From Alphaproteobacteria bacterium (GTDB taxonomy: Bacteria; Pseudomonadota; Alphaproteobacteria; Sphingomonadales; Emcibacteraceae), in NCBI GenBank assembly GCA_030428615.1, contig JAUIDN010000003.1, forward strand, positions 173,804 through 237,803: 64,000 nt of DNA, written 5' to 3'. The translations under genes and the position numbers were made by a program. This document shows, in pieces, positions 25,180 to 34,035 of this stretch. Below the pieces are notes generated by a model. The model was not told where the DNA came from, ran no database searches, and was given only the letters and a program-made list of their open reading frames with translations. Each line of letters opens with the position of its first letter. The stretch's first letter is position 1.

Positions 25180-26523
25180 GTGAGTGAAGAAGTAATCAAA
25201 AGCAGTGAGGAAAAATTAGATCATAGCATTGGTTATGCCTGGTTCATCACCATAGTTCTAATGATGTGTTACACCTTTTCTATGCTTGACCGGGAAATCA
25301 TTTCTCTTCTGGTTGAACCCATAAAAGCTGCATTTAACATCACCGATTTCGAAATGGGTCTTCTTATGGGGCCGGCCTTCAGCCTGTTCTATACGGTGAT
25401 GGGCATTCCGCTCGGCTGGGCGGCGGACCGCTATAACAGAAAAAACCTGATTGCGGCTGGCATAACCATCTGGAGCCTGATGACGGCCCTTTGTGGTCTG
25501 GCCGGAAGCTTCATTCAACTGTTTATAAACCGAATTGGCGTTGGGGTTGGTGAAGCAACCTTAACGCCCGGCGCATCATCATTACTTGCTGATCTTTTTC
25601 CGAAAGACAAATTGCCAATGGCCACAAGTGTTTATTCACTGGGTGTCTTTATCGGCTCAAGCCTTGCGATGATCGGCGGCGGCATACTGCTTTCACAGAT
25701 TAAGGGCATGACTGTTACATGGCCCCTTGTCGGTACACTTGAATACTGGCAGCTCACTTTTGTCATTGTCGGGCTTCCCGGATTAATTATCGCATTACTT
25801 GTGTATCAGATTGTTGAGCCACACCGAAAAGGGCTCGCCCTGGATGCTGATGGCAACGTGGAAAAAGTTTCACTGGTGAATGCGTTTAACTATATGATTG
25901 CAAATAAGAAACTTTTTCTGAACTTCTTCCTTGGCGGATCGATCATTGCGACGATTGGTTATCACTCAGCCTGGTATCCAACCCTCTTTATTCGTACGTG
26001 GGGGTGGTCAGAACAGAAAGCTGCTTTTGCGACCGGCTTCCCGTCACTGATCGGCGGTGTAACCGGCCTTGTTTTAGGTGGCATCATCATGGGAAAACTA
26101 ATTAAAAAGGGACGGCAGGATGCGGCATTACTTATCGCTTTTGTCGCCGCATTGGGTATCGGCATACCGGCCGTCACGATGCCCCTTATGCCATCCGGCA
26201 TTCTTGCGGCAACAGTCATGATCGTCGCGAAACTGTTTGTCGGCATACCGCTTATTTCAGGAATTGCAATGATCAGAATGTCTGTGCCAAACCAGATGCG
26301 AGGGCAATTTACAGCGTTGTATTTTGTTTTTATCGGTATTGTTGCAACCGGCGTCGGTCCCGTAATCCCGGGATTTTTCACAACATTTCTATTCAACGAA
26401 AATACTGAAATGATCCGTTATTCACTGTCCATTTCCGCCGGCATTGTTGTTCCCGTTGGTGCTACAATGATCTGGTTCGGATGGCAGGAATATAAAAAGG
26501 TTGTTTACGCACAGGATATTTAA
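25180..26523 (+). CDS. MFS transporter (Spinster-like), copy 2
   Basis: A 447-residue 12-TM transporter starting at a GTG 15 bases after copy 1, with GGGAGAAA before it. Matching blocks to copy 1 include MLDREIISLLVEPIK, LLMGPAFSLFYTVMGIPLGWAADRYNRKNL, NRIGVGVGEATLTPGASSLLADLFPKDKLPMATSVYSLG and VPNQMRGQFTALYF, so the pair is a tandem duplication that has since diverged. Two permeases in one catabolic operon may divide related substrates or couple uptake to product exchange. It ends seven bases before the convergent serine-hydrolase gene. Confidence 0.9.
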   Translation: MSEEVIKSSEEKLDHSIGYAWFITIVLMMCYTFSMLDREIISLLVEPIKAAFNITDFEMGLLMGPAFSLFYTVMGIPLGWAADRYNRKNLIAAGITIWSLMTALCGLAGSFIQLFINRIGVGVGEATLTPGASSLLADLFPKDKLPMATSVYSLGVFIGSSLAMIGGGILLSQIKGMTVTWPLVGTLEYWQLTFVIVGLPGLIIALLVYQIVEPHRKGLALDADGNVEKVSLVNAFNYMIANKKLFLNFFLGGSIIATIGYHSAWYPTLFIRTWGWSEQKAAFATGFPSLIGGVTGLVLGGIIMGKLIKKGRQDAALLIAFVAALGIGIPAVTMPLMPSGILAATVMIVAKLFVGIPLISGIAMIRMSVPNQMRGQFTALYFVFIGIVATGVGPVIPGFFTTFLFNENTEMIRYSLSISAGIVVPVGATMIWFGWQEYKKVVYAQDI

Positions 26524-26530
26524 GAAGTCT

Positions 26531-27619
26531 TTATTCCCTGCTGCTTGGCATAAATGTATCAAGCACGAAATTCTTCACCTGACCGCTGGACACACGGTAC
26601 CTGTTCATAAACACAATGACTGATGTTTCATGATCAATATATCTGCCGAAATAAGCAACGAAACCGGCGACCTGCCCGCTATGTCCAATGACCTTTAACC
26701 CCCGATCAGGCGTGACCCGCCAACCAAGAGCATATCCCGTATCCTGCCCATCCGGAAGGATAGCTGATGTCCACATAACCTTCTTTGAGCTTTCAGAAAG
26801 AATATCCGTACCATAAAGCGCAGCATCCCATTTAGCCATATCTGCCGCCGTTGACAAAAGCCCTCCAGCACCAAGTGTCGACGATGTTTCTGTAGCATTG
26901 CGGTTGATAAGTTCGCCGCGCTTGTTTACCCAGTATCCTTCTGCACGATTTTTGATGATCGCTTCCGGATCAGCAAAGCGCGTTTCTGTCATGCCAAGGG
27001 GATCAAATATCCTTCTTTTTAGCACTTTTCCTAGTGGTTGTCCGTCAATGCGTTCCACAATCATACTGGCCAGATAATAACCCGTGTTGGAATAATACCA
27101 TCCGGTGCCGGGTTCGAAATCCATCGGGCGACCGGCAGCGATTTTAATCACGTCTTCCGGCGTTACACGATGACGGTATATATCATAGGTAAATATCTCC
27201 TCATAATCGGGAATGCCGGATGTATGATTTAATAGCTGCTTGACGGTAACACCGACCCATTCACTGGGAAGCTCGGGGAGATACTTGTGGATCGGATCAT
27301 CAAGGTTTAGTTTTCCTTCCTCCACCTGCATCAATGCTGCGGTCGAGACGAATTCCTTGCTGATGGACCCAATTTCAAAACGCGTGTTGGCGTTTACCGG
27401 AACATCCAGTTCCACATTTGCATCACCGTAAGTACGCAGTTCAAGAATTTCCCCTTTACTTGCAACCGCAATAAGCGCACCGGGAATATTATTGTCAGTC
27501 ATATATTTCCTGATTTTCCCATCCATTGCGGCCAAAGCGTCGTTATCTGGTGAAATGAATTGCGCATGTGCATTAACCGCCAGCAGGATCGAAAAAAATG
27601 ATAAAAGAATAATTTTCAT
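26531..27619 (-). CDS. Secreted class-C beta-lactamase-related serine hydrolase
   Basis: A 362-residue serine hydrolase with a cleavable signal peptide (KIILLSFFSILLAVNAHAQ). The class-C beta-lactamase/DD-peptidase fold is shown by the nucleophile motif SISK in FEIGSISKEFVSTAA, the YSN motif in GWYYSNTGYYLASM, and HSG (KVIGHSGQVAGF) in place of KTG. Such proteins are esterases, D-aminopeptidases or PBP4*-like enzymes more often than antibiotic-resistance proteins, and HSG points to esterase or peptidase activity. It is transcribed against the MFS operon, 25 bases upstream of nothing else but the GST gene behind it on the same strand. A second member of the fold lies at 34893. Confidence 0.87.
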   Translation of the reverse strand: MKIILLSFFSILLAVNAHAQFISPDNDALAAMDGKIRKYMTDNNIPGALIAVASKGEILELRTYGDANVELDVPVNANTRFEIGSISKEFVSTAALMQVEEGKLNLDDPIHKYLPELPSEWVGVTVKQLLNHTSGIPDYEEIFTYDIYRHRVTPEDVIKIAAGRPMDFEPGTGWYYSNTGYYLASMIVERIDGQPLGKVLKRRIFDPLGMTETRFADPEAIIKNRAEGYWVNKRGELINRNATETSSTLGAGGLLSTAADMAKWDAALYGTDILSESSKKVMWTSAILPDGQDTGYALGWRVTPDRGLKVIGHSGQVAGFVAYFGRYIDHETSVIVFMNRYRVSSGQVKNFVLDTFMPSSRE

Positions 27620-27644
27620 AAAAACCTCTGATTATTTTGGATGA

Positions 27645-28313
27645 TTATTTTTGAACGAATTTCAGTATTTCTTTTGCTTTTGTTTCATCGTCCACCACTA
27701 CATCCTCCGGCGGGACATTAACGCCTCGCTGACAGGCAGGACGCGCTTCCATATCCGCCATCCAGCGTTGAAGATGATCAAGCCCATCAATTGAAATGCC
27801 GCCCCATTCATATCCCCTGACCCAGCACCAGTTGGCAATATCGGCAATTGAATAATCATCCGCCAAATATTCGTTATGCGCCAAATGTCCATCAAGCACT
27901 TCAAAAAGCCTGCGGCTTTCATTTTGATATCGGTCGATCGCGGGTTGATATTTTTCCGGAAAATATCGAAAAAATACATTGGCCTGTCCCATCATCGGGC
28001 CAACGCCGCCCATCTGAAACATCAGCCACTGAATAACCCGGCTTCGTGCCTTTTCTTCGGTTGGAAGAAGTTTTCCGGCCTTCTCCGCCAGATACATCAT
28101 AATCGCCCCGCTTTCAAAAACGGGAAAATCATCATTATCCCGATCAATAATTGCCGGGATACGGCCATTCGGGTTGATTTTTAAGAACCAGGCTTCTTTC
28201 TGTTCATTTTCCATCAGTTTAAGATTATGGACATTATAGTCCATGCCCAGTTCTTCCAACGTAACAGACGCTTTGAAGCCATTGGGTGTTCTTGCTGTAT
28301 AAAGATCAATCAT
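27645..28313 (-). CDS. Glutathione S-transferase (Ure2p/nu-like)
   Basis: A 222-residue GST. The N-terminal thioredoxin-like domain has [23 protein letters not shown] with TPNG at the position of the catalytic loop, [11 protein letters not shown] with the cis-Pro, and [15 protein letters not shown] for glutathione gamma-glutamyl contact. The helical domain follows with [18 protein letters not shown] and [20 protein letters not shown]-type loops are found in nu-class/YfcG-like enzymes with disulfide-reductase activity on glutathione derivatives. AAGG precedes the ATG. It lies 25 bases upstream of the serine hydrolase on the same strand, so the two may be co-transcribed; a link to the dehalogenation island is possible but unproved. 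Confidence 0.9.
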   Translation of the reverse strand: MIDLYTARTPNGFKASVTLEELGMDYNVHNLKLMENEQKEAWFLKINPNGRIPAIIDRDNDDFPVFESGAIMMYLAEKAGKLLPTEEKARSRVIQWLMFQMGGVGPMMGQANVFFRYFPEKYQPAIDRYQNESRRLFEVLDGHLAHNEYLADDYSIADIANWCWVRGYEWGGISIDGLDHLQRWMADMEARPACQRGVNVPPEDVVVDDETKAKEILKFVQK

Positions 28314-28407
28314 ATTATTACCTTGTGGTCGTAAGATAGGCGCACGCTATCATACTATTTATCTATTTTGAACCCTGTCCTTTCTGACGGGACAAAGAAA
28401 TCCGTTT

Positions 28408-29916
28408 TTAGTTCTCTTTAACAAATTCCCTCATTTCACGGGTCATTTTCTCTAACGAAGGCCCGTGGATATAAATCATGTGCCCAACTTCAAAATAACT
28501 CATTTTAACCCGCGATTTATCAAAACCATATTGGTTAAATGTCATTTCCGTACCATGGAACGGTGTCGCCATATCATAGTAGCCGTTGGTCACATAAATT
28601 CGCAGGTCCTTATTTTCCGCCTGCCCCTGGGCGAGCAATGGCGCAACATTGGTGCTGTTGCGCCCCTCAGGCCATTTCCAACGCCCAATACCGCCGAGGA
28701 TATTATACTCCCGGTGTATACCGCTCACGCCCAAGTCATTGGCCATATAATGCATAATTCCCGCTGTATAAGCGGCGTCAATCGCCGCCGATGACGGGTC
28801 GTAGGAATAGGTTCTGTTGTTCCCTTCGCGTTCATTAATGGTAAAACGGCCATCAAGCCGTCCAACCGCCTTTCTTTGATCACGCATTACCTCGCTGCGG
28901 TAAAGCGCCGCCGTCACCTTTAAATCTGCCCGATCAATATAGTCTTTTGAGAGACCTGTATAAGCGTGAAGCTTATCAACAATTTTTTGCCTATCCGCCG
29001 CGGGCAGGCTATCCCCTTTTAAAAGGGCCGGTGCATATTCATTGATGGTAAATGCACGCACCTCACCAAGAAGATCTTCTATATTATCCGGGCGGTTGGG
29101 TATCAGGTTATGATACCAGCTTGTTGCGGCCATCGTCGGCAGATAACTAAGATAGCCGTAGATATGGGAATTGTCGGTTTTTTCATAATTAAAATCCAGG
29201 ATCGAAGAAATCAGGATAACACCATTAAATGCGATGTCCGTCCACCCACCTTCCAGTTCGCCGATAAGCGCTGCGGCACGGGTCGTCCCATAACTTTCCC
29301 CCGCAAGATATTTTGGTGATTGCCAGCGATTATTCTCTGTAAGCCATCTGTAAATAAAACTGCCGACGGATTTCGCGTCTTCTTCCACACCCCAGACATC
29401 ATCACCGTCGGAATCACCCAGCGTCCGTGAATACCCGACACCAATCGGATCAATAATCACCATATCGGTAACATCAAGAAGGCTCATGGGATTATCATCA
29501 AGTCGGAAAGGCGCAGCGCCGTCGTCCGTTGCATTGTCGTCAAGAACCACCCTTTTGGGACCGAAAACACCCATATGAAGCCAAACTGATGATGAACCCG
29601 GTCCCCCGTTAAAAATGAATGTCACGGGACGGTTTTCGCCCGCACCGCTATCGGTGCGAACGTAAGAAACATTCCACATAAGCCCCGTAACTTCATCCGT
29701 TTTTTCATCGCGCATCAGCGTTTCGCTGGCCGTCGCCGTATAAGAAACATTCTCGCCATTGATACGTGCCTGATGTTCGGTCACAAACCGGGCGGGGTTT
29801 TCCGGAATTGGCATATTTTGCGACTGCTTTCGCTCCCCATGTTCCTGGGCAAATGTCATCAAAACCGATGTTAAAAATATTAATAAAACAGATGTTATGC
29901 GAATTATGTTTTTCAC
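28408..29916 (-). CDS. Secreted S10-family serine carboxypeptidase
   Basis: A 502-residue S10 peptidase. The GTG at 29916 is selected because GGAGGGG lies eight bases upstream and a signal peptide follows (KNIIRITSVLLIFLTSVLMTFAQ); the longer frame from 29979 is unlikely. The oxyanion segment FIFNGGPGSSSVWLHMG, nucleophile GESYGTTR, catalytic Asp in VTNGYYDMATPFHG and catalytic His in EVGHMIYIHG are all present. S10 enzymes remove C-terminal residues and work at low pH; bacterial ones with signal peptides are periplasmic or secreted. Usual length is 450-520, so it is complete. The catalytic Gly after SYG is Thr here (GESYGT), as in many bacterial members. Confidence 0.9.
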   Translation of the reverse strand: MKNIIRITSVLLIFLTSVLMTFAQEHGERKQSQNMPIPENPARFVTEHQARINGENVSYTATASETLMRDEKTDEVTGLMWNVSYVRTDSGAGENRPVTFIFNGGPGSSSVWLHMGVFGPKRVVLDDNATDDGAAPFRLDDNPMSLLDVTDMVIIDPIGVGYSRTLGDSDGDDVWGVEEDAKSVGSFIYRWLTENNRWQSPKYLAGESYGTTRAAALIGELEGGWTDIAFNGVILISSILDFNYEKTDNSHIYGYLSYLPTMAATSWYHNLIPNRPDNIEDLLGEVRAFTINEYAPALLKGDSLPAADRQKIVDKLHAYTGLSKDYIDRADLKVTAALYRSEVMRDQRKAVGRLDGRFTINEREGNNRTYSYDPSSAAIDAAYTAGIMHYMANDLGVSGIHREYNILGGIGRWKWPEGRNSTNVAPLLAQGQAENKDLRIYVTNGYYDMATPFHGTEMTFNQYGFDKSRVKMSYFEVGHMIYIHGPSLEKMTREMREFVKEN

Positions 29917-30106
29917 AGTTTTTCCCCTCCATATTCTATCAGCTGAAAACAGTTTACAGTTCCGTAACGCTGCTGTCACTTTCTTTCAATATTAGAAGCA
30001 TCGGCATAAGTAGGCACATTTTTTCACCTGCGAAATTTTTGCAGCGTTCACAGCCATCCTGATATATCACCATCGCAAAAAAACAAGCCTTTCTACCACC
30101 CTATTC

Positions 30107-30123
30107 TTGGCACATTTCTTGCA
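30107..30123 (+). promoter_or_regulatory. Sigma-54 (-24/-12) promoter
   Basis: TTGGCAC-ATTTC-TTGCA matches the consensus TGGCAC-N5-TTGCW at every fixed position. The start would be near 30134, 22 bases before the ATG of the next gene. Sigma-54 promoters need an activator ATPase; no such gene is in the window. Confidence 0.75.
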
Positions 30124-30155
30124 TTTTATTGTGAAAAGATAAAAGGATAATAATA

Positions 30156-30599
30156 ATGATTACCCATATTGCGAATGTATTTGATCCAGCCCACTTTGGT
30201 TACAAACCACAACAAAATACTTCTGCTCCTCACCAAGTAACAAATGATGTAAGTGGCAGAAAAATTGAAGATAAGATTGATTTATCGATTGAAGCCAGAC
30301 AGACACTTGAAGAAAGAAGACAAGCCCAGAAAGAGGAGCAGAACCGCCTTACCGAAGAGATACTGGACAAAGGTTTTCGCGGATGGGCAGAAGAATATCA
30401 TAGAGAAAAAATAGAAGCAGAGGTGCGCGCCCAGGTTCTGAAGTCATTTGGGTATGATGAAGAAAGTTATTCAAAACTGGAAACAGAGGTCCAACAAAGA
30501 ATTGAAGAAATCATCAGTGCTAAAATACGTGAGAAAATTCAACAGGAAGTAGCTAAAAACATAGAAGAGGAAAATTCCGCTTCTGATACAAAGCTTTAG
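30156..30599 (+). CDS. Hypothetical coiled-coil protein under sigma-54 control
   Basis: A 147-residue, very hydrophilic protein with no signal peptide or TM segment. Residues 1-45 are probably unstructured (NVFDPAHFGYKPQQNTSAPHQVTND); then comes KIEDKIDLSIEARQTLEE and a long charged helix rich in Glu, Gln, Arg and Lys (EERRQAQKEEQNRLTEEIL, and VQQRIEEIISAKIREKIQQEV) with heptad-like spacing. The D-x-I-D-L-S-x-E-A-R pattern recalls the short motif seen in flagellum-related regulators and secreted proteins (for example the DxVxLSxEA segment of FlgM-like proteins), but the rest does not match. A near-perfect sigma-54 promoter stands 33 bases upstream. Function unknown. Confidence 0.7.
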   Translation: MITHIANVFDPAHFGYKPQQNTSAPHQVTNDVSGRKIEDKIDLSIEARQTLEERRQAQKEEQNRLTEEILDKGFRGWAEEYHREKIEAEVRAQVLKSFGYDEESYSKLETEVQQRIEEIISAKIREKIQQEVAKNIEEENSASDTKL

Positions 30600-30644
30600 T
30601 CTACTGTCTTTTGATATCCGCTACGACCTCGACCAAGTCGGCAA

Positions 30645-31034
30645 TTAAACAGTTTCCGTCACTTTTTTCAGGTAAGGCGGTTCATCAGGGTTCAACCCTT
30701 TTAAACGCTCGAGATTTTCGATAAAAATATAATAGCTGACGATCAGTAATATGGGATCAATTAACGGATGTCCTGCCGATATGAAAGGGAGTTTTACGGC
30801 ATTGACATTTTTATCTGTCGTCACAAATATTCTGGCGCCTTGTCTTGCCAGATGATCACAGGCTTCAATAATTGAGCGTTCTGATGCATCCCCAACCGGT
30901 AAGGCCAACACGGTAAAACCTTTATCAACAATCGATTTAGGACCGTGCATAACTTCAGCAGAACTATAAGCTTCTGCATGAACCTGACAAACTTCCTTAA
31001 ATTTATCGAATAATGAAATCAGAAAGCTACCGAA
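30645..31034 (-). pseudogene. C-terminal stump of a SIS-domain sugar-phosphate isomerase/deaminase
   Basis: The frame from 31034 down to the stop at 30645 encodes about 129 residues matching only the last third of a two-SIS-domain protein of the GlmS-C-terminus/NagB-II/AgaS group. Visible are FKEVCQVHAEAYSSAEVMHGPKSIVDKG, VLALPVGDASERSIIEACDHLARQGARIFV and the usual C-terminal DEPPYLKKVTETV. A normal protein has about 340 residues, so roughly 210 N-terminal residues are missing. No start codon with a ribosome site precedes the homologous part; the first Met is inside the domain at 30950. The frame runs straight in from the stop of the ABC permease at 31035, so the junction lies at that gene's end. 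It is most likely a non-functional deletion remnant. Confidence 0.75.
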
Positions 31035-32168
31035 TTAATCAAGAGTGGTTTTGTACCTGATCATGGCAATTGTGCCGACCGCAACCATAATAACACCTAA
31101 TGGCCAGAACGACGCGAATAAATCCCCACTGTCCGCGCCCTTTAACATGATCCCGCGCATCAATCGCATAAAATGGGTAGCAGGGAGCGCTTCGCCAATA
31201 TATTGAGCCCATCTCGGCATTCCAAGAAATGGAAATAGAAAACCCGAAAGCAGGATTTGCGGCAAAAGCATAAAGAATGTCATCTGAAGCGCTTGCATCT
31301 GCGTTTCTGCAATTGATGAAAAGAAGAAACCGATAAGTAAATTTACAACAATATAAAGTGTCACAGCAGCAAACAGCACCAGATACGACCCCGCCATGGG
31401 GATATCAAAAACAAATTGCGACGCGACTAGCACAACACAAGTCTGCACATAACCGATAATAACATAGGGGGAAACCTTCCCAACCATCATTTCGAGCGGC
31501 TTGATCGGCATAGCAAGAAGGTTTTCCATCGTGCCACGTTCTTTTTCACGGGTAATTGCAACAGCCGTAATCATGGTCATAGTCATGGCAATGATGATGC
31601 CCAGAAGCCCGGGAATAATATTATACTGTGTAATACCCGCCGGGTTATATCTTTTATGTAAAACAACATCAACGGGTGGTGGCGCCTGTGCCAAATGCGA
31701 TAAACTACCCGACAAATCGCGCACTAACCCCGCCTCAACGATTTGTTTCATTGAATTAACAGCCCCCGATGAAGCCGACGGATCGGTCGCATCCGCTACC
31801 AGAAGAACCTGTGGTTTATCCCCCCGCACGAGGTCTCTGCCGAAATTTTCCGGGATGATGAAAATAAAACTGACTTCCCCTTCCCGGATTAGCCGCTCCG
31901 CTTCCTGATCAGTCGCCGGCCTTTTAATAATATCCATGAATGTGGAATTTTCCGCGGCATAAACAATTGAACGTGAAAAGGATGAATGATCCCTGTCTAT
32001 TAATGCGGTCGGAAGATGCCTGGGATCTGAATTGATTGCAAATCCAAACAAAATAAGCTGCATTATCGGCACACCCACCATCATGGCAAATGTGGTTCGG
32101 TCCCGCCGCATTTGGACGAACTCCTTGAGAAGCACCGCTTTGACACGGGCGAATGAAAATAATCTCAT
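31035..32168 (-). CDS. ABC-2 type efflux permease (YbhR/YhhJ-like)
   Basis: A 377-residue ABC-2 permease. An N-terminal TM segment (FAMMVGVPIMQLILFGFAI) precedes a long periplasmic loop to about residue 170, then five TM segments (GLLGIIIAMTMTMITAVAI, VIIGYVQTCVVLVASQFVF, LVLFAAVTLYIVVNLLIGFFFSSI, LQMTFFMLLPQILLSGFLFPF, FWPLGVIMVAVGTIAMI). TREKERGTMENLLAMPIKPLEMMVGK is the typical cytoplasmic coupling segment. It overlaps the ATPase gene by four bases and forms the pore of the TetR-controlled efflux system. The stop codon adjoins the SIS-domain remnant. Confidence 0.92.
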   Translation of the reverse strand: MRLFSFARVKAVLLKEFVQMRRDRTTFAMMVGVPIMQLILFGFAINSDPRHLPTALIDRDHSSFSRSIVYAAENSTFMDIIKRPATDQEAERLIREGEVSFIFIIPENFGRDLVRGDKPQVLLVADATDPSASSGAVNSMKQIVEAGLVRDLSGSLSHLAQAPPPVDVVLHKRYNPAGITQYNIIPGLLGIIIAMTMTMITAVAITREKERGTMENLLAMPIKPLEMMVGKVSPYVIIGYVQTCVVLVASQFVFDIPMAGSYLVLFAAVTLYIVVNLLIGFFFSSIAETQMQALQMTFFMLLPQILLSGFLFPFLGMPRWAQYIGEALPATHFMRLMRGIMLKGADSGDLFASFWPLGVIMVAVGTIAMIRYKTTLD

Positions 32169-33094
32169 TGAAAATTATCCTCCGATCCGGTCATCAGGTG
32201 AATAAAGACTTCTTCAAGACCCGGTTTTTTCTCGGACCACGTCAATAACGGGTTATCAAAGTATGGCTCAATCGCAGTTCTTAACTTGTCTTTATCCAGC
32301 CCACTAACATGCAGTGCGGTACCGAAGCGTGCAACGTCGCCAACACCATCGGCGCCGGCAAGTTTTTTTGAAAGATCGGACAATCCAATACCCTCCACAC
32401 GCCACGTATGAAGCCCCACCTGATCCACAAGTTCATCCGACCTGGCATCAATAAGCTTCTTTCCGTAAGCGATATAGGCAATATAGTCACATTGTACCGC
32501 TTCATCCATATAATGGGTGGATACCAGAATTGTGACACCCCGATCCGCCAGAACATGAATTGAATCCCAGAATTCACGGCGCGCTTTCGGGTCCACTCCC
32601 GCTGTTGGCTCGTCAAGTAACAACAGATCCGGATCATGAAGCATACAGGCTGCGAGTGAAAGCCGCTGTTTCCAGCCACCTGATAGTGAACCCGCGAGTT
32701 GACGCGCACGCGCGCTTAACCCCAATTCTTCGAGCGCTTCGTCAACCTTTTCTTTGCGGTTGCTGACCTGATACATGCGTGCAACAAATTCAAGATTTTC
32801 CCGAATGGTAAGATCAGCCCAAAGTGAAAATTTCTGCGTCATATATCCGACACGTTTTTTTATTTCCGATGACTGCTCAACAACATCAAAACCGAGGCAG
32901 GTGCCGCTACCCGCATTGGGAATGAGAAGCCCGCACACCATTCGTATCGTGGTTGTCTTTCCGGATCCGTTTGGGCCAAGAAAACCATAAACGGCACCCT
33001 TCGGCACCTGAAGATCGAAGTTATCGACTACGGTCTTATCGCCATATTTCTTGGTAAGGCCCCGTACATCAATCACTGTTTCGACAGCACTCAT
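32165..33094 (-). CDS. ABC transporter ATP-binding protein (YbhF-like)
   Basis: A single nucleotide-binding domain protein of 309 residues. Walker A is GPNGSGKTT, the Q-loop is YMTQKFSLWADLTIRENLEF, the signature is LSGGWKQRL, Walker B is LLLLDEPTAGVDP and the H-switch is VSTHYMDEA. The C-terminal 85 residues form the extra domain usual for drug/lipid exporters of this type. E. coli YbhF has two NBDs fused, whereas this has one. It overlaps both neighbours by four bases (ATGA), so the operon is translationally coupled. It powers the efflux of an unknown amphiphile with the permease and HlyD-like adaptor. Confidence 0.93.
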   Translation of the reverse strand: MSAVETVIDVRGLTKKYGDKTVVDNFDLQVPKGAVYGFLGPNGSGKTTTIRMVCGLLIPNAGSGTCLGFDVVEQSSEIKKRVGYMTQKFSLWADLTIRENLEFVARMYQVSNRKEKVDEALEELGLSARARQLAGSLSGGWKQRLSLAACMLHDPDLLLLDEPTAGVDPKARREFWDSIHVLADRGVTILVSTHYMDEAVQCDYIAYIAYGKKLIDARSDELVDQVGLHTWRVEGIGLSDLSKKLAGADGVGDVARFGTALHVSGLDKDKLRTAIEPYFDNPLLTWSEKKPGLEEVFIHLMTGSEDNFQ

Positions 33095-34035
33095 TGTAAT
33101 GTCACTCCCACAGGCTGGCCATCCAGGAATTTTTCCGGATCATCCGGCATTGCTTCAATCATGTAGACCAGTTTCTCACGACTATTATCGGAAAAAATAA
33201 CCGGCGGTGTAAATTCCGCCTGATCCGAAATAAAGATAATTTCACCGCCGAGATTCGTATCACAACCATCACAGGAGAAAACAACACGACCACCGTGATG
33301 AACTTGGGGAAGAACGGCTTCCGCTACGAAAAAGCGGATGCGCTTCTGATCCGGTGGCAATAATGCAAGAACTGGCTGTGTAGGACCCGCCACTTCACCG
33401 ACCCGACGATATATTGTTTCTATTCGGCCCGAAACAGGTGCCAAAACACTTCGGTCACGAAGTTCCGTCTGCGCGCCAATTATTGCCGATTTGCGTGCCT
33501 CCACTTCTCGTCGGGCAGCGTCGATAACATCGGGACGTGCCGGAAGCTGCACAATCGCCAGTCGCGACTGCGCTTCTGTGACGCGCGCGCGGCTGGCGTC
33601 AAGCGCCGCCCGGTCCTGATCCAGTTTCGCGGTTGAGGCCACACCACGCTCCACCAAATTTTTCGTACGTTCATAATTCTGCTGCGCCAAAACATAAGCG
33701 GCTTCTGCTTCGCGTAAAGCTTCTTCTGCCGCCCGTATTTCTTCGGGACGCCCTCCCTTCTGCAAATTCAATAATTGCGCCTCCGCCGCGGCGCTGCCGG
33801 CAATTGCTTCATCCAGTTGCGCTTGTGCACGTTCACTATCCACGGCGAACAACAAGACACCCGCCTGAACCTTATCACCCTCTTTTACATTCAGCCCCGT
33901 TACAATTCCCGCAGACCTTGGGGCAAGATTTAACTGCTTACCTTCCACATAGCCTTGTAATGTATTGTCCAGCGCCTCTTCACCACAGGAAACAAGCAAC
34001 AGGGCAAGGGCTATCATTAAAATTTTCTGTATCAT
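33091..34035 (-). CDS. HlyD-family periplasmic adaptor lipoprotein (YbhG-like)
   Basis: A 314-residue membrane-fusion protein with a lipoprotein signal (IQKILMIALALLLVSC), so it is anchored by lipid. The first half of the biotinyl-lipoyl-like domain is APRSAGIVTGLNVKEGDKVQAGVLLF, then a long coiled-coil hairpin (residues about 70-170, EAEAQLLNLQKGG to EVEARKSAII), then the second lipoyl half RDRSVLAPVSGRIETIYRRVGEVAGPTQPVLALL and a beta-barrel. It links the inner-membrane ABC exporter to an outer-membrane channel such as TolC, which is not encoded here. It overlaps the TetR gene and the ATPase gene by four bases each. Confidence 0.9.
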   Translation of the reverse strand: MIQKILMIALALLLVSCGEEALDNTLQGYVEGKQLNLAPRSAGIVTGLNVKEGDKVQAGVLLFAVDSERAQAQLDEAIAGSAAAEAQLLNLQKGGRPEEIRAAEEALREAEAAYVLAQQNYERTKNLVERGVASTAKLDQDRAALDASRARVTEAQSRLAIVQLPARPDVIDAARREVEARKSAIIGAQTELRDRSVLAPVSGRIETIYRRVGEVAGPTQPVLALLPPDQKRIRFFVAEAVLPQVHHGGRVVFSCDGCDTNLGGEIIFISDQAEFTPPVIFSDNSREKLVYMIEAMPDDPEKFLDGQPVGVTLQ

